64,000 nt of DNA, taken from contig CAWGDC010000005.1 in the NCBI GenBank assembly GCA_963821325.1, positions 434,001 through 498,000 on the forward strand, written 5' to 3'. Below, one piece after another: positions 54,826 through 63,959 of the stretch; positions within the stretch are counted from its first letter, which is position 1, and every line of letters begins with the position of its first letter. The DNA comes from PALSA-555 sp963821325 (GTDB lineage Bacteria > Actinomycetota > Acidimicrobiia > IMCC26256 > PALSA-555). The notes beneath the pieces are model-generated. The model worked only from the letters and a program-made list of their open reading frames with translations, made no database searches and was not told the origin of the DNA. The translations under genes and the position numbers were made by a program.

Positions 54826-57800
54826 GTGGCCTCCTCGTTCGTCCACCTGCACCTGCACACCGAGTACTCGATGCTCGACGGGGCGGCCCGGGTGCCGGAC
54901 GTCATCGCCACCGCGGTCGCCGACGAGCAGCCGGCGGTCGGGATCACCGACCACGGGAACATGTACGGCGTCCTCGACTTCTACACCGCGGCGCGCGACG
55001 CGGGGATCAAGCCGATCATCGGCATGGAGGCGTACTTCGTCACCGCGAGCCGCTTCGATCGTCCCCGCCGCGACGACCACGACATCTTCCATCTCACGCT
55101 GCTCGCCGAGAACGAGGCCGGGTACCGCAACCTCATCAAGATCTCGTCGCTCGCGTACCTCGAGGGCTTCTTCTACAAGCCCCGCGTCGACTTCGAGCTC
55201 CTCGAGCGCTACGGCGACGGGCTGCTGGCCACGAGCGGCTGTCTCGGCAGCGCCGTCTGCCAGCGTCTCCTCGCGGGCGACGAGCACGGCGGCCGCGAGC
55301 TCGCCGCCCGGTTCCAGGAGGTCGTCGGCCGCGACCAGTACTTCATCGAGCTGCAGGACCACGGCCTCGCCGACCAGGCCCGCGTGAACCCGGCGCTGGT
55401 GCGCATCGCCCGCGACCTCCAGGCGCCGCTGCTCGCCACGAACGACAGCCACTACACCCGCCGGGACGACGCCGAGGCCCACGACGCGCTCCTGTGCGTG
55501 CAGACCGCGTCGACGCAGGACGATCCGAACCGCCTGAAGTTCGAGGGTCAAGAGTTCTACCTGAAGACGGCGGCGGAGATGCGCGCCGTGTTCGCCGACT
55601 ACCCCGAGGCGTGCGACAACACGCTGCTCATCGCCGAGCGCGCCGACCTCGACATCGAGTTCGACCAGGCCGTGCTGCCCGCCTTCGCGACACCGGCCGG
55701 TCACGACGAGGACTCCTACCTGCGCGAGCTCACCCTCCGGGGCGCCGCCGACCGCTACGGCGAGCCGCTCCCCACCGCGGTGGGGGAGCGCATCGAGCAC
55801 GAGCTCGGCGTGATCAAGACGATGGGGTTCTCGGCGTACTTCTTGGTGGTGTGGGATCTCGTCCGATACGCCCGGGAGCGCACCATCCGCGTCGGACCCG
55901 GGCGGGGCAGCGCCGCCGGGTCCTGCGTCGCGTACTGCCTGCGCATCGTCGACATCGACCCGATCCGCTACGGGCTGCTCTTCGAACGGTTCCTGAACCC
56001 GGGTCGCCGCGAGATGCCCGACATCGACATGGACTTCGACTCCCGCTGCCGCGGCGAGATGATCCGCTACGCCGCCGAGCGGTACGGCGACGACCACGTC
56101 GCGCAGGTCATCACCTTCTCGACGATCAAGGCCCGGGCCGCGGTGCGCGACGCCTCCCGGGTCCTCGGCTACCCGTACGGCATGGGCGACCGCATCGCGA
56201 AGCTCATGCCGCCGCTCATCATGGGGCGCGACACGCCGCTGCGGGCCTGCCTCGAGGAGCTCCCGAAGCACGAGGACGGCTACAAGATGGCCGCCGAGCT
56301 GCGCGACCTCTACGCCGAGGACCCCGACGCCCGCCGCGTCATCGACGTCGCCCGCGGCCTCGAAGGGCTGCGCCGCCAGGAGGGGATCCACGCGGCCGCG
56401 GTGGTGATCGCCCGGGAGCCGCTCACCGAGTACCTGCCGGTGCAGCGCAAGCCCGAGCCGGGCCGCGACCTCGCCGACGCGCCGATCATCACCCAGTACG
56501 AGATGCACGGCGTCGAGCGCCTCGGGCTCTTGAAGATGGACTTCCTCGGGCTGCGCAACCTCGACGTCCTCGACATCACCCTCGATCTCATCGAGGCGAG
56601 CACCGGGCAGCGGCCCGACATCGACCGGGTGCCGCTCGACGACCCCAAGACGTTCGACCTGCTGCGCAAGGGCGACACGATCGGCGTGTTCCAGCTCGAG
56701 GGCAGCCCGGTGCGCGCCCTGCTGCAGCGCCTCGCACCGACGAGCTTCGAGGACGTCGCCGCGCTCGTCGCGCTGTACCGGCCGGGCCCGATGGCCCAGA
56801 ACTGGCACACCGCGTACGCCGACCGCAAGAACGGGCGCCGCCCGGTCGACTACCCCCACGAGGTCCTCGAGCCGATCCTCGCCCCGACGTACGGGCTGAT
56901 GATCTACCAGGAGCAGCTCATGCTCGTGGCCCAGCGCCTCGCGGGCTACACGCTGGAGGAGGCCGACAACCTCCGCAAGGCGACCGGCAAGAAGGACCGG
57001 GTGCTGATCGGCCAGGAGCGCTCGAAGTTCGTCGACGGTTGCGTCGCCCAGGGTCACGACCGGGCGTTCGGCGAGCGGATCTTCGACACCATCGAGCCGT
57101 TCGCCGACTACTCGTTCAACAAGTCCCACAGCGTCGGGTACGGCTACCTCGCGTACCAGACCGCGTACCTGAAGGCGAACTTCCCCGTCGAGTACCTCGC
57201 CGCGCTGCTCACCAGCGTGCGCACCAACAAGGACCAGACCGCAGTCTTCTTGTCCGAGTGCCGCTCGCAGCACATCGAGGTGCTCGTCCCCGACGTCAAC
57301 GAGTCCGTGTCCGACTTCTCGGTGCACGCCGGCACCGACGGTCACCCCTCGATCCGCTTCGGGCTCTCCGCCGTCCGCAACGTGGGCGAGGGGGTCGTCG
57401 CCATGCTCGTCGCGGCCCGCACCGAGGGCGGCCCGTTCCGCGACTTCCACGACTTCTGCGCCCGCGTCGACCCGGCGGCGTTGAACAAGCGGACCATCGA
57501 GTCGCTCATCAAGGCCGGCGGGTTCGACTCGCTCGGGCATCCCCGCCAGGGCCTGCTGCACGCCTTCGAGCCCATCATCGACCAGGCGGTCACCCGCCGC
57601 CGCGAGCGCGACGCCGGGATCATGAGCCTCTTCGGTGACGGCACCGACGAGGACGGCGCCCCGACCCTCACGGACGCGATCGCGATCCCCGGCACCGAGT
57701 TCGACCGCAAGACCCGCCTCGACTTCGAGAAGGAGATGCTGGGCCTCTACGTCAGCGACCATCCGCTGCTCGGCACCGAGAGCGCGCTGCGCCGCCTCGT

Positions 57801-58326
57801 GGACTGCACCCTCGCCGAGTTCCGCGACGGCCGCGAGGGCGAGGCGCACACCGTCGGCGGCATCGTCACGTCGCTCAACCGCAAGTACACGCGGCGCGGC
57901 GACCTCATGGCCACGTTCGTCCTCGAGGACCTCGGCGCCGCGCTCGACGTGATGGTGTTCCCGAAGACGATGGCCGAGTACGGGCACCTGCTCGAGGACG
58001 ACGCCATCGTGTGCGTCCGCGGCCGCGTCGACCGCCGAGACGAGCAGCCCAAGATCGTCGCGATGGAGCTGTCCCGACCCGAGATCCTCCTCGAGGGCGC
58101 CCCACCGATTCGGCTGCGGGTGGCCCTCTCCCGGCTCTCCGACACCCGGATCGACGACCTCCGGGAGCTCCTGGCCCGCCACCCCGGGGACAGCGAGGTG
58201 TTCGTCCACCTCGAACGACCGGAGCGCACCACGGTGCTGCGCCTCGCCGACGACTACCGGGTCGACGCCTCGAACGGCCTCTACGCCGAGCTGCGGATCC
58301 TGCTCGGCCCCGACTGCATCAGCTGA
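54826..58326 (+). CDS. dnaE: DNA polymerase III alpha subunit DnaE1
   Basis: 1166 aa, intact. The PHP domain leads with FVHLHLHTEYSMLDGAARVP, GITDHGNMYG, IIGMEAYF, IFHLTLLAENEAG, TSGCLGS and LLATNDSHYT. The polymerase palm follows: VGPGRGSAAGSCVAYCL and MPDIDMDFDSRCRGEMI with the catalytic Asps, then QEGIHAAAVVIA, the FADYSFNKSHSVGYGYLAY region and the helix-hairpin-helix. A clamp-binding-like MSLFG follows near residue 930, then an OB domain. It replicates the chromosome. The start is GTG 54826. Confidence 0.95.
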   Translation: MASSFVHLHLHTEYSMLDGAARVPDVIATAVADEQPAVGITDHGNMYGVLDFYTAARDAGIKPIIGMEAYFVTASRFDRPRRDDHDIFHLTLLAENEAGYRNLIKISSLAYLEGFFYKPRVDFELLERYGDGLLATSGCLGSAVCQRLLAGDEHGGRELAARFQEVVGRDQYFIELQDHGLADQARVNPALVRIARDLQAPLLATNDSHYTRRDDAEAHDALLCVQTASTQDDPNRLKFEGQEFYLKTAAEMRAVFADYPEACDNTLLIAERADLDIEFDQAVLPAFATPAGHDEDSYLRELTLRGAADRYGEPLPTAVGERIEHELGVIKTMGFSAYFLVVWDLVRYARERTIRVGPGRGSAAGSCVAYCLRIVDIDPIRYGLLFERFLNPGRREMPDIDMDFDSRCRGEMIRYAAERYGDDHVAQVITFSTIKARAAVRDASRVLGYPYGMGDRIAKLMPPLIMGRDTPLRACLEELPKHEDGYKMAAELRDLYAEDPDARRVIDVARGLEGLRRQEGIHAAAVVIAREPLTEYLPVQRKPEPGRDLADAPIITQYEMHGVERLGLLKMDFLGLRNLDVLDITLDLIEASTGQRPDIDRVPLDDPKTFDLLRKGDTIGVFQLEGSPVRALLQRLAPTSFEDVAALVALYRPGPMAQNWHTAYADRKNGRRPVDYPHEVLEPILAPTYGLMIYQEQLMLVAQRLAGYTLEEADNLRKATGKKDRVLIGQERSKFVDGCVAQGHDRAFGERIFDTIEPFADYSFNKSHSVGYGYLAYQTAYLKANFPVEYLAALLTSVRTNKDQTAVFLSECRSQHIEVLVPDVNESVSDFSVHAGTDGHPSIRFGLSAVRNVGEGVVAMLVAARTEGGPFRDFHDFCARVDPAALNKRTIESLIKAGGFDSLGHPRQGLLHAFEPIIDQAVTRRRERDAGIMSLFGDGTDEDGAPTLTDAIAIPGTEFDRKTRLDFEKEMLGLYVSDHPLLGTESALRRLVDCTLAEFRDGREGEAHTVGGIVTSLNRKYTRRGDLMATFVLEDLGAALDVMVFPKTMAEYGHLLEDDAIVCVRGRVDRRDEQPKIVAMELSRPEILLEGAPPIRLRVALSRLSDTRIDDLRELLARHPGDSEVFVHLERPERTTVLRLADDYRVDASNGLYAELRILLGPDCIS

Positions 58327-58343
58327 CCGCGCCGGTCGGTCAG
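58323..58343. terminator. Possible bidirectional hairpin between dnaE and the convergent small gene
   Basis: CTGACCG (58323-58329), a 7-base loop, and CGGTCAG (58337-58343) form a perfect 7-bp stem. It overlaps the dnaE stop (58324-58326) and the stop of the reverse gene (58340). No U tract is present on either side, so termination is only inferred from position. Confidence 0.35.
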
Positions 58344-58549
58344 GGGCGCGGCGCCGAGTGTCGGCCCACCCACTTGCCGACCATGTACGCGACGAACGCG
58401 ACGATCACGTATCCGGCGAGCGCGATCGCGGCGCGAGCGACGCTGAGCGCCGAGCCGAGCAGCAGCCAGGCGAGCAGCGCGAGCACCACGATCCCGACGG
58501 CTCGCAGCGACCACGGGGCACGCGGTCGCGAGGCCTGCTCCACAGTCAC
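58340..58549 (-). CDS. Small two-helix membrane protein, unknown
   Basis: 69 aa from GTG 58549 (GTG 58543 is also possible). The sequence SLRAVGIVVLALLAWLLLGS and then ARAAIALAGYVIVAFVAYMV gives two hydrophobic helices, followed by a basic GKWVGRH tail. I recognise no family. Length and third-position GC are compatible with a real gene, and it lies alone between dnaE and npdG, convergent and divergent respectively. Confidence 0.5.
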   Translation of the reverse strand: MTVEQASRPRAPWSLRAVGIVVLALLAWLLLGSALSVARAAIALAGYVIVAFVAYMVGKWVGRHSAPRP

Positions 58550-58600
58550 GCAGCGTAGGTCGGCGACACCGCGTGTCGCGCACCGTGCCATGCTGGCCCG

Positions 58601-59260
58601 ATGGAGATCGGGGTGCTCGGCGCCACAGGCCCCGCGGGTCGCGGCCTCGCCGCTCGCCTCGCCGACGCGGGCCACACCGTGCTGGCCGGCTCCCGGGACC
58701 GGGCCCGCGCCGAGGAGATGGTGAGCGAGCTGCACGCCCGGTGGGGCCCACGGGTCGTGTCGCTGCGCGCCGTGACGAACGAGGAGGCCGCCGCGGCCTG
58801 CGACGTCGTCGTGGTGGCCACGAACTGGGAGGCCGCGCTCGACACCACCCGTGAGCACGCCGACCGCCTCGCCGGCAAGGTCGTCGTGGCGATGGCGAAC
58901 GGGCTGACCAGGGTCGACCGCGAGTTCCGTGCCGTCCTGCCGGGCGAGGGATCTCTCGCCGCGGCGATGCAGGCCGCGGCGCCCGGCGCCCGCGTCGTCG
59001 CCGCGCTCCAGCACGTGCCCGCGGCGGCGATGGGCGAGCTCGACGAGCCGCTCGAGGCCGACGTCGTCGTCTGCGGCGACGACGACGCCGCTCGCGCCCT
59101 CGTGATGCGGCTGCTCGGCGAGATCCCGGGGCTGCGCGCCCTCGACGGCGGGTCACTCGCCAACGCCGCCGGCGTGGAGGCGTTCGCCGCGGTCATCCTC
59201 ACCGTGAACCTGCGCCACCGCGGTCACGCCACGCTGCGGCTCGACGGAGTCGAGGCCTGA
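58601..59260 (+). CDS. npdG: NADPH-dependent coenzyme F420 reductase
   Basis: 219 aa. EIGVLGATGPAGRGLAARLA and AGHTVLAGSRDRARAEEM match the F420:NADP oxidoreductase family, in which the GSR-x-R loop binds the NADPH 2'-phosphate. CDVVVVATNWEAALD, KVVVAMANGLTRVD and VVAALQHVPAAAM continue the fold. It transfers hydride between NADPH and F420 in the cytoplasm, so the organism likely makes or uses F420. The mshC start immediately follows its stop (59260/59261), suggesting one transcript for two low-molecular-weight redox systems. Confidence 0.83.
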   Translation: MEIGVLGATGPAGRGLAARLADAGHTVLAGSRDRARAEEMVSELHARWGPRVVSLRAVTNEEAAAACDVVVVATNWEAALDTTREHADRLAGKVVVAMANGLTRVDREFRAVLPGEGSLAAAMQAAAPGARVVAALQHVPAAAMGELDEPLEADVVVCGDDDAARALVMRLLGEIPGLRALDGGSLANAAGVEAFAAVILTVNLRHRGHATLRLDGVEA

Positions 59261-60457
59261 GTGACGGTGCGGCTCTTCGACACGGCGCAGCGGCGGGTCG
59301 TGGACTTCGAGGTCGGCCCGGTCGTGCGGATGTACGTCTGCGGCATCACGCCGTACGACTCGACGCACCTCGGCCACGCCGCGACCTACCTCGCGTACGA
59401 CCTCCTCGCGCGCCGCCTCGAGGAGCTCGGGCACGAGGTGCGCATGGTCCGCAACGTCACCGACGTCGACGACTCCATCCTGCCGAAGGCCCGCCAGCTC
59501 GGCGTCCCCTACCTCGAGCTCGCCGAAGCCGAGCTGACCCGCTTCTGGGCCGACATGGACGCGCTCGGCATGCAACCCCCCGTCGCCGAGCCGCGCGCCA
59601 CCGAGGCGATCCCGGGCATGGTCGAGATGATCGGCCAGCTCCTCGACGGCGGCCACGCCTACCTCACCCACGGCACCGTCTACTTCGACGTCTCCACCTT
59701 CCCCCGCTTCGGTGAGCTGTCCCACTACTCCCGTGAGCACATGCTGCGCCTCGCCGCCGCCCGCGGCGGACGCCCCGAGGACCCGCACCGCCGCGACCCG
59801 CTCGACTTCGTGCTCTGGCAGCCGTCGCTGCCCGACGAGCCCGCCTGGCGCGCCCCGTTCGGCGTCGGCCGGCCCGGCTGGCACATCGAGTGCTCGGTCA
59901 TGGCCGCCGCCAGCCTCGGCACCCCCCTCGACCTGCACGGCGGCGGCACCGACCTGATCTTCCCGCACCACGAGTGCGAGATCGCCCAGACCGAAAGCCT
60001 CACCGGCGCGCCACTCGCCCGCCACTGGATGCACTCCGCGATGGTCAGCTACGAGGGCGAGAAGATGAGCAAGTCGCTCGGCAACCTCGTGTTCGTCGGC
60101 GACCTCTTGAAGGTCGCCGACCCGCGCGCCGTCCGCCTCGCGCTCATGCGCCACCACTACCGCGCCGGGTTCGAGTGGTACGACACCGACCTCGACGAAG
60201 GAATCGCGCTCCTGCATCGGCTGTGCGCCGCCGCGGAGCGCCCCGGCGGCCCCGACCCCACACCCTTCGCCGCGAGGGTCCGCGCCGCGCTGGACGCCGA
60301 CCTCGACGCGCCCCACGCCGTCGAGGCGCTCGACGACCTGGCCAGCGCCGTCCTCTCCGACGGCGACGACCCGCGCGCCCCCGCCACGCTGCGCGAGCTC
60401 GGCACGCTCATCGGCGTCGACCTCGACCACCCGGTCGAGAACAGCCCGGGGTCGTGA
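59261..60457 (+). CDS. mshC: Mycothiol ligase MshC (cysteinyl-tRNA synthetase-like)
   Basis: 398 aa, the MshC length; CysS is usually longer and has a C-terminal anticodon domain missing here. VRMYVCGITPYDSTHLGHAA with TY following is more MshC-like than CysS-like, and MVRNVTDVDDSIL, GWHIECSVMAAASLG, FPHHECEIAQTESLTG (zinc Cys/His) and GEKMSKSLGNLVFVGDLL follow. It joins cysteine to GlcN-inositol in mycothiol synthesis. CysS remains an alternative because the two are close homologues. The start GTG is directly after the npdG stop. Confidence 0.83.
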   Translation: MTVRLFDTAQRRVVDFEVGPVVRMYVCGITPYDSTHLGHAATYLAYDLLARRLEELGHEVRMVRNVTDVDDSILPKARQLGVPYLELAEAELTRFWADMDALGMQPPVAEPRATEAIPGMVEMIGQLLDGGHAYLTHGTVYFDVSTFPRFGELSHYSREHMLRLAAARGGRPEDPHRRDPLDFVLWQPSLPDEPAWRAPFGVGRPGWHIECSVMAAASLGTPLDLHGGGTDLIFPHHECEIAQTESLTGAPLARHWMHSAMVSYEGEKMSKSLGNLVFVGDLLKVADPRAVRLALMRHHYRAGFEWYDTDLDEGIALLHRLCAAAERPGGPDPTPFAARVRAALDADLDAPHAVEALDDLASAVLSDGDDPRAPATLRELGTLIGVDLDHPVENSPGS

Positions 60458-60483
60458 CACCCTCGTCGGATACCGTCGAGTCG

Positions 60484-62454
60484 ATGGCCGACGTGACGAT
60501 CACCCTGCCCGACGGGTCGACGAAGTCGGTCCCGAAGGGCACGACCCCGACCGAGGTCGCGGCCGCGATCGGCCCGCGGCTGGCCCGCGACGTCCTCGCG
60601 GCGATCGTCGACGACGAGTGGGTCGACCTCGACCGGCCCCTCGACCACGACGCCCGGCTGCGCCTCATCACCCCCGCCACCCCCGAGGGTCGCGAGGTGC
60701 TGCGCCACTCCACGGCCCACGTCCTCGCGCAAGCGGTCACCGACCTGTTCCCCGGCGCCCAGTACGCGATCGGGCCGGCGATCGAGGACGGCTTCTACTA
60801 CGACTTCCTGCTGCCCGACGACGCCCGATTCACCGAGGACGACCTGACCCGCATCGCCGACCGCATGCGCGAGATCGTCGCCGAGGACCAGCCGTTCACC
60901 CGCGCCGAGGTCGCCCGCGACGAGGGGCTCCAGCTCTTCGCCGACCAGCCGTTCAAGCGGGAGATCATCGACCGGGTCGACACGAGCGAGGTGGGGGACG
61001 GCGCCGTCATCTCCGTGTACCGCAACCCGCGCGGCGACGGCGCGTTCGTCGACCTGTGCCGCGGGCCGCACGTGCCCCGCACCGGGCGCCTCGGCGCCTT
61101 CCAGCTCATGCGAGTCGCCGGGGCGTACTGGCGCGGCGACGAGCACCAGCCGTCGCTGCAGCGCATCTACGGCACCGCCTGGGAGTCCGACGCCGCGCTC
61201 GCCGAGCACCTTCACCGCCTCGAGGAGGCCGAGCGGCGCGACCACCGGCGCCTCGGCGCCGAACTCGACCTGTTCTCGTTCCCCGACGAGATCGGCTCGG
61301 GCCTGCCCGTGTTCCACCCGAAGGGCGGGATGGTGCGCCTCCTCATGGAGAACGACTCGCGCCGCCGCCACGAGGCCGCGGGCTACTCGTTCGTGTCGAC
61401 GCCGCACATCACGAAGGCGCAGCTCTTCGAGGAGTCCGGGCACCTCCAGTCCTTCGGCGAGAACATGTACCCGCCGATGCTGGTCGAGGAGGGCTCCGGC
61501 GCCGGCACGGCCTACTACGTCAAGCCGATGAACTGCCCGTTCCACATCCTCATCTACCGCAGCCATCCCCGCTCCTACCGGGAGCTGCCGCTGCGGCTCT
61601 TCGAGTTCGGGGCGGTGTACCGCTACGAACGCTCCGGTGTCGTCCACGGCCTGACCCGCGTCCGCGGGCTGACGATGGACGACGCGCACATCTTCACCAC
61701 CCGCGAGCAGATGGCCGACGAGGTGCGGTCCATCATCACGTTCGTGCTCGAGGTGCTGCGCGACTACGGGCTGAGCGACTTCTTCCTCGAGCTGTCGACC
61801 CGACCCGAGGACAAGGCGTTCGGCAGTGCCGCCGACTGGGAGCAGGCGACCGCCGTGCTGCGCGAGGTCGGCGACAGCATGGGCCTCGAGCTGGTCCTCG
61901 ACGAGGGCGGCGGCGCCTTCTACGGGCCGAAGATCTCCGTGCAGGCCCGCGACGCGATCGGCCGCACCTGGCAGATCTCGACGATCCAGCTCGACTTCCA
62001 GCTGCCGGAGCGCTTCGACCTGCACTACGTCGCCGCGGACAACGAGCGGCGCCGACCGGTGATGATCCACCGTGCGCTCTTCGGGTCGATCGAGCGGTTC
62101 TTCGCCATCGTGCTCGAGCACTACGCGGGGGCGCTGCCCGCCTGGCTCGCGCCGGTGCAGGCGATCGTGCTGCCGGTCGCGGACCGCCACGACGACTACG
62201 CGGCGCGCGTCGCCGAGCGGCTGCGCGCCGACGGGTACCGCGTCGAGCTCGTCGGGGCGCACGACGATACGCTGCCCGCCCGGGTGCGGCGCGCGAAGCT
62301 TCAGAAGGTCCCCTACGTCCTCGTCGTCGGACCCGAGGACGTCGACGCCGAGACCGTCGGCGTGAACGCGCGGGGCAGCGACCGGCCCGAGCGCGGCGTG
62401 GCGCTCGACGCGTTCCTGGAACGGCTGGACGCCGACGTCGCCGCGCGTCGGTGA
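60484..62454 (+). CDS. thrS: Threonyl-tRNA synthetase
   Basis: 656 aa, intact. The TGS domain is ADVTITLPDGSTKSVPKGTT, and the editing domain starts at HSTAHVLAQAVTDLFPGAQY. The class II core has GMVRLLMENDSRRRHEAAGY, VKPMNCPFHILIYRSHPRSY (zinc Cys), FEFGAVYRYERSGVVHGLTR and GGGAFYGPKISVQARDAIGR. The anticodon-binding domain ends the protein. I choose ATG 60484 because it gives the standard MADVTITLP start. The stop overlaps the HIT gene (GTGA, 62451-62454). Confidence 0.95.
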   Translation: MADVTITLPDGSTKSVPKGTTPTEVAAAIGPRLARDVLAAIVDDEWVDLDRPLDHDARLRLITPATPEGREVLRHSTAHVLAQAVTDLFPGAQYAIGPAIEDGFYYDFLLPDDARFTEDDLTRIADRMREIVAEDQPFTRAEVARDEGLQLFADQPFKREIIDRVDTSEVGDGAVISVYRNPRGDGAFVDLCRGPHVPRTGRLGAFQLMRVAGAYWRGDEHQPSLQRIYGTAWESDAALAEHLHRLEEAERRDHRRLGAELDLFSFPDEIGSGLPVFHPKGGMVRLLMENDSRRRHEAAGYSFVSTPHITKAQLFEESGHLQSFGENMYPPMLVEEGSGAGTAYYVKPMNCPFHILIYRSHPRSYRELPLRLFEFGAVYRYERSGVVHGLTRVRGLTMDDAHIFTTREQMADEVRSIITFVLEVLRDYGLSDFFLELSTRPEDKAFGSAADWEQATAVLREVGDSMGLELVLDEGGGAFYGPKISVQARDAIGRTWQISTIQLDFQLPERFDLHYVAADNERRRPVMIHRALFGSIERFFAIVLEHYAGALPAWLAPVQAIVLPVADRHDDYAARVAERLRADGYRVELVGAHDDTLPARVRRAKLQKVPYVLVVGPEDVDAETVGVNARGSDRPERGVALDAFLERLDADVAARR

Positions 62455-62936
62455 GCCTCGACCGCCTCTGGGCCGGGTGGCGGTCGTCGTACATCGACCG
62501 GGTCGCGAACGTCGAGCCCGACGGGTCCTGCCTGTTCTGCTCCCTGCGTGAGGACGACGACGAGGTCGTCGCCCGGGCGCCGCACGCCTTCGCGATCCTC
62601 AACCGCTACCCGTACACGTCGGGCCACCTGCTCGTCGCCCCGACCCACCACACCGGCGACCTCGAGGCGCTCAGCCCTGACGAGGCCGCGGGCCTCATGA
62701 CGATGACCCAGCACGCCACCGCCGCGGTGAAGGCCGCGTACCGGCCCGACGGTGTCAACGTCGGGATGAACCTCGGCCGGGCCGCGGGCGCCGGGATCCC
62801 CGGTCACCTGCACGTGCACGTCCTGCCCCGCTGGGTCGGCGACACCAACTTCCTCACCAGCATCGCCGAGGCCCGCGTGCTGCCCGAGCCGCTCGACGTC
62901 ACCCGCGAGCGGCTCACCGCCGCGTGGCCGTCCTAA
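62451..62936 (+). CDS. HIT domain protein (Ap4A hydrolase/phosphorylase-like)
   Basis: 161 aa. LWAGWRSSYIDRVANVEPDG and CLFCSLREDDDE (zinc-like CxxC) form the N-terminus, and AFAILNRYPYTSGHLLVAPT and GIPGHLHVHVLPRWVGDTNF (HxHxH catalytic triad) form the HIT core. Such proteins cleave dinucleoside polyphosphates or adenylated products; many actinobacteria keep one downstream of thrS. It is translationally coupled to thrS. Confidence 0.88.
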   Translation: MSLDRLWAGWRSSYIDRVANVEPDGSCLFCSLREDDDEVVARAPHAFAILNRYPYTSGHLLVAPTHHTGDLEALSPDEAAGLMTMTQHATAAVKAAYRPDGVNVGMNLGRAAGAGIPGHLHVHVLPRWVGDTNFLTSIAEARVLPEPLDVTRERLTAAWPS

Positions 62937-62946
62937 CGTCGTCCCG

Positions 62947-63420
62947 GTGAGCGAACCGGACGCCCTCCCCGCCGACCTCGACGTCACGGCGTACGTCGGC
63001 CCCTACCTCTTCCCGAGCCCCCGACGACGCCTCGTCGCCGCGGCGTGGCTCGTCGGCGGCGCCGCGATCGGCGGCATTGGCTACGCGGTCAGCGGCAACC
63101 TCGGGCTCCTCGGCGCCGGGCTCGCGCTCCTCGCCATCGCCGGCTACCACGCCCTCACCGCCTGGCCGCTCCCAGTCGACCAGACCGAGGCGCTCGTCGT
63201 CGCCACCCGCACCGTCGGCTTCCCCGTCGGGCACGCGTCCGCGCAGCTCACCTGGCGCGGCCTGCGGTCGCGCCCGACGTGGCGCATTCTCCTCTACAGC
63301 GCGGACACGCCGCCCAGCGTCCGCGGCCTCGTCGAGCTCGACGGCGTCGACGCCCACGTCCTCGGCGACTACACCGAGACCAACCCCGAAGACTGGTCCG
63401 ACTTGGAAGCCCCTGTTTAG
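62947..63420 (+). CDS. Two-helix membrane protein, unknown
   Basis: 157 aa from GTG 62947, ten bases after the HIT stop. The pair of helices is at ~29-65 (LVAAAWLVGGAAIGGIGYAV and LLGAGLALLAIAGYHALTAW). A ~90-residue cytoplasmic domain (QTEALVVATRTVGFPVGHAS, LLYSADTPPSVRGLVELDGV) follows. Genes in this position after thrS-HIT are often small conserved actinobacterial membrane proteins, but I cannot name the family. It ends with TAG 63418-63420. Confidence 0.65.
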   Translation: MSEPDALPADLDVTAYVGPYLFPSPRRRLVAAAWLVGGAAIGGIGYAVSGNLGLLGAGLALLAIAGYHALTAWPLPVDQTEALVVATRTVGFPVGHASAQLTWRGLRSRPTWRILLYSADTPPSVRGLVELDGVDAHVLGDYTETNPEDWSDLEAPV

Positions 63421-63425
63421 GCTGA

Positions 63426-63959
63426 CTGTCCCGCGGAGGTAAGTCCCGACCAACTATCGACAGGGGGGCCCGTGTCGGGTATGCGCGGGAGAGTCGACTC
63501 GGGAACGACGCCTGGCGGCGGCGGGGGCTGGGGCAGGCGAAGCGCCGAGCATGGGAGCACCTGGGCGACGAGGCCGTCCCGGCCGATCTGCTCGCCGCAG
63601 CGCTCAACGTGGAGCCCAAGAGCGTCTACCGGCACCTGGGGCCGCTGGAGGACCACGGGCTCGCCCGCCGCACCGAGGACGGCTGGGTGCGGGGCGACGC
63701 CGACCTCGACGCGGTCGCCGCCGACCTCGGCGTCGCGGGCACCGGGTTCAAGCAGCGAGCCCAGCACCGGGCGGAGCGGGCGAGCAGCGAGCGGCACCGG
63801 GTGAAGTGGGACGAGGTCCCCGAGGGCACGACCTGGGAGCACGACGTCGACCCGCTAACGGGCGAGGTCCTCGGAGACGACAGGTGGCTTGTCGAGGCGC
63901 CGGTCGCTATCCCCATCCGTCCCGAGGTGCAGAACGTCCTGGTCGGGAGCCAGCCGTGA
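63426..63959 (+). pseudogene. 5'-truncated winged-helix protein, possible mobile-element remnant
   Basis: A frame open from the TGA at 63423 to 63959 encodes RESRLGNDAWRRRGLGQAKR, then EAVPADLLAAALNVEPKSVY, RHLGPLEDHGLARRTEDGWV and an acidic C-terminal part. It looks like a winged-helix domain, yet no ATG, GTG or TTG lies before GTG 63609, which is in the middle of it. The protein therefore appears to have lost its start, or to be joined to it by a frame break. Similar wHTH segments occur at the C-terminus of primase/replication proteins of actinobacterial plasmids and phages; that link is from memory. The last 41 bases of the window hold no gene that I can see. Confidence 0.45.

Noticed and set aside
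54763..58209. 1148-codon open frame antisense to dnaE
   Set aside because: It mirrors the high GC3 of dnaE, shows no recognisable motif, and dnaE is certain.
59261..60457. Cysteinyl-tRNA synthetase (CysS)
   Set aside because: At 398 residues it lacks the C-terminal anticodon-binding extension, and the CGITPYDSTHLGHAATY wording fits MshC; kept only as an alternative.
63472..63804. 110-codon ORF starting GTG 63472
   Set aside because: Its product is Ser/Thr/Arg/Gly low-complexity, while the overlapping frame shows a credible winged helix.
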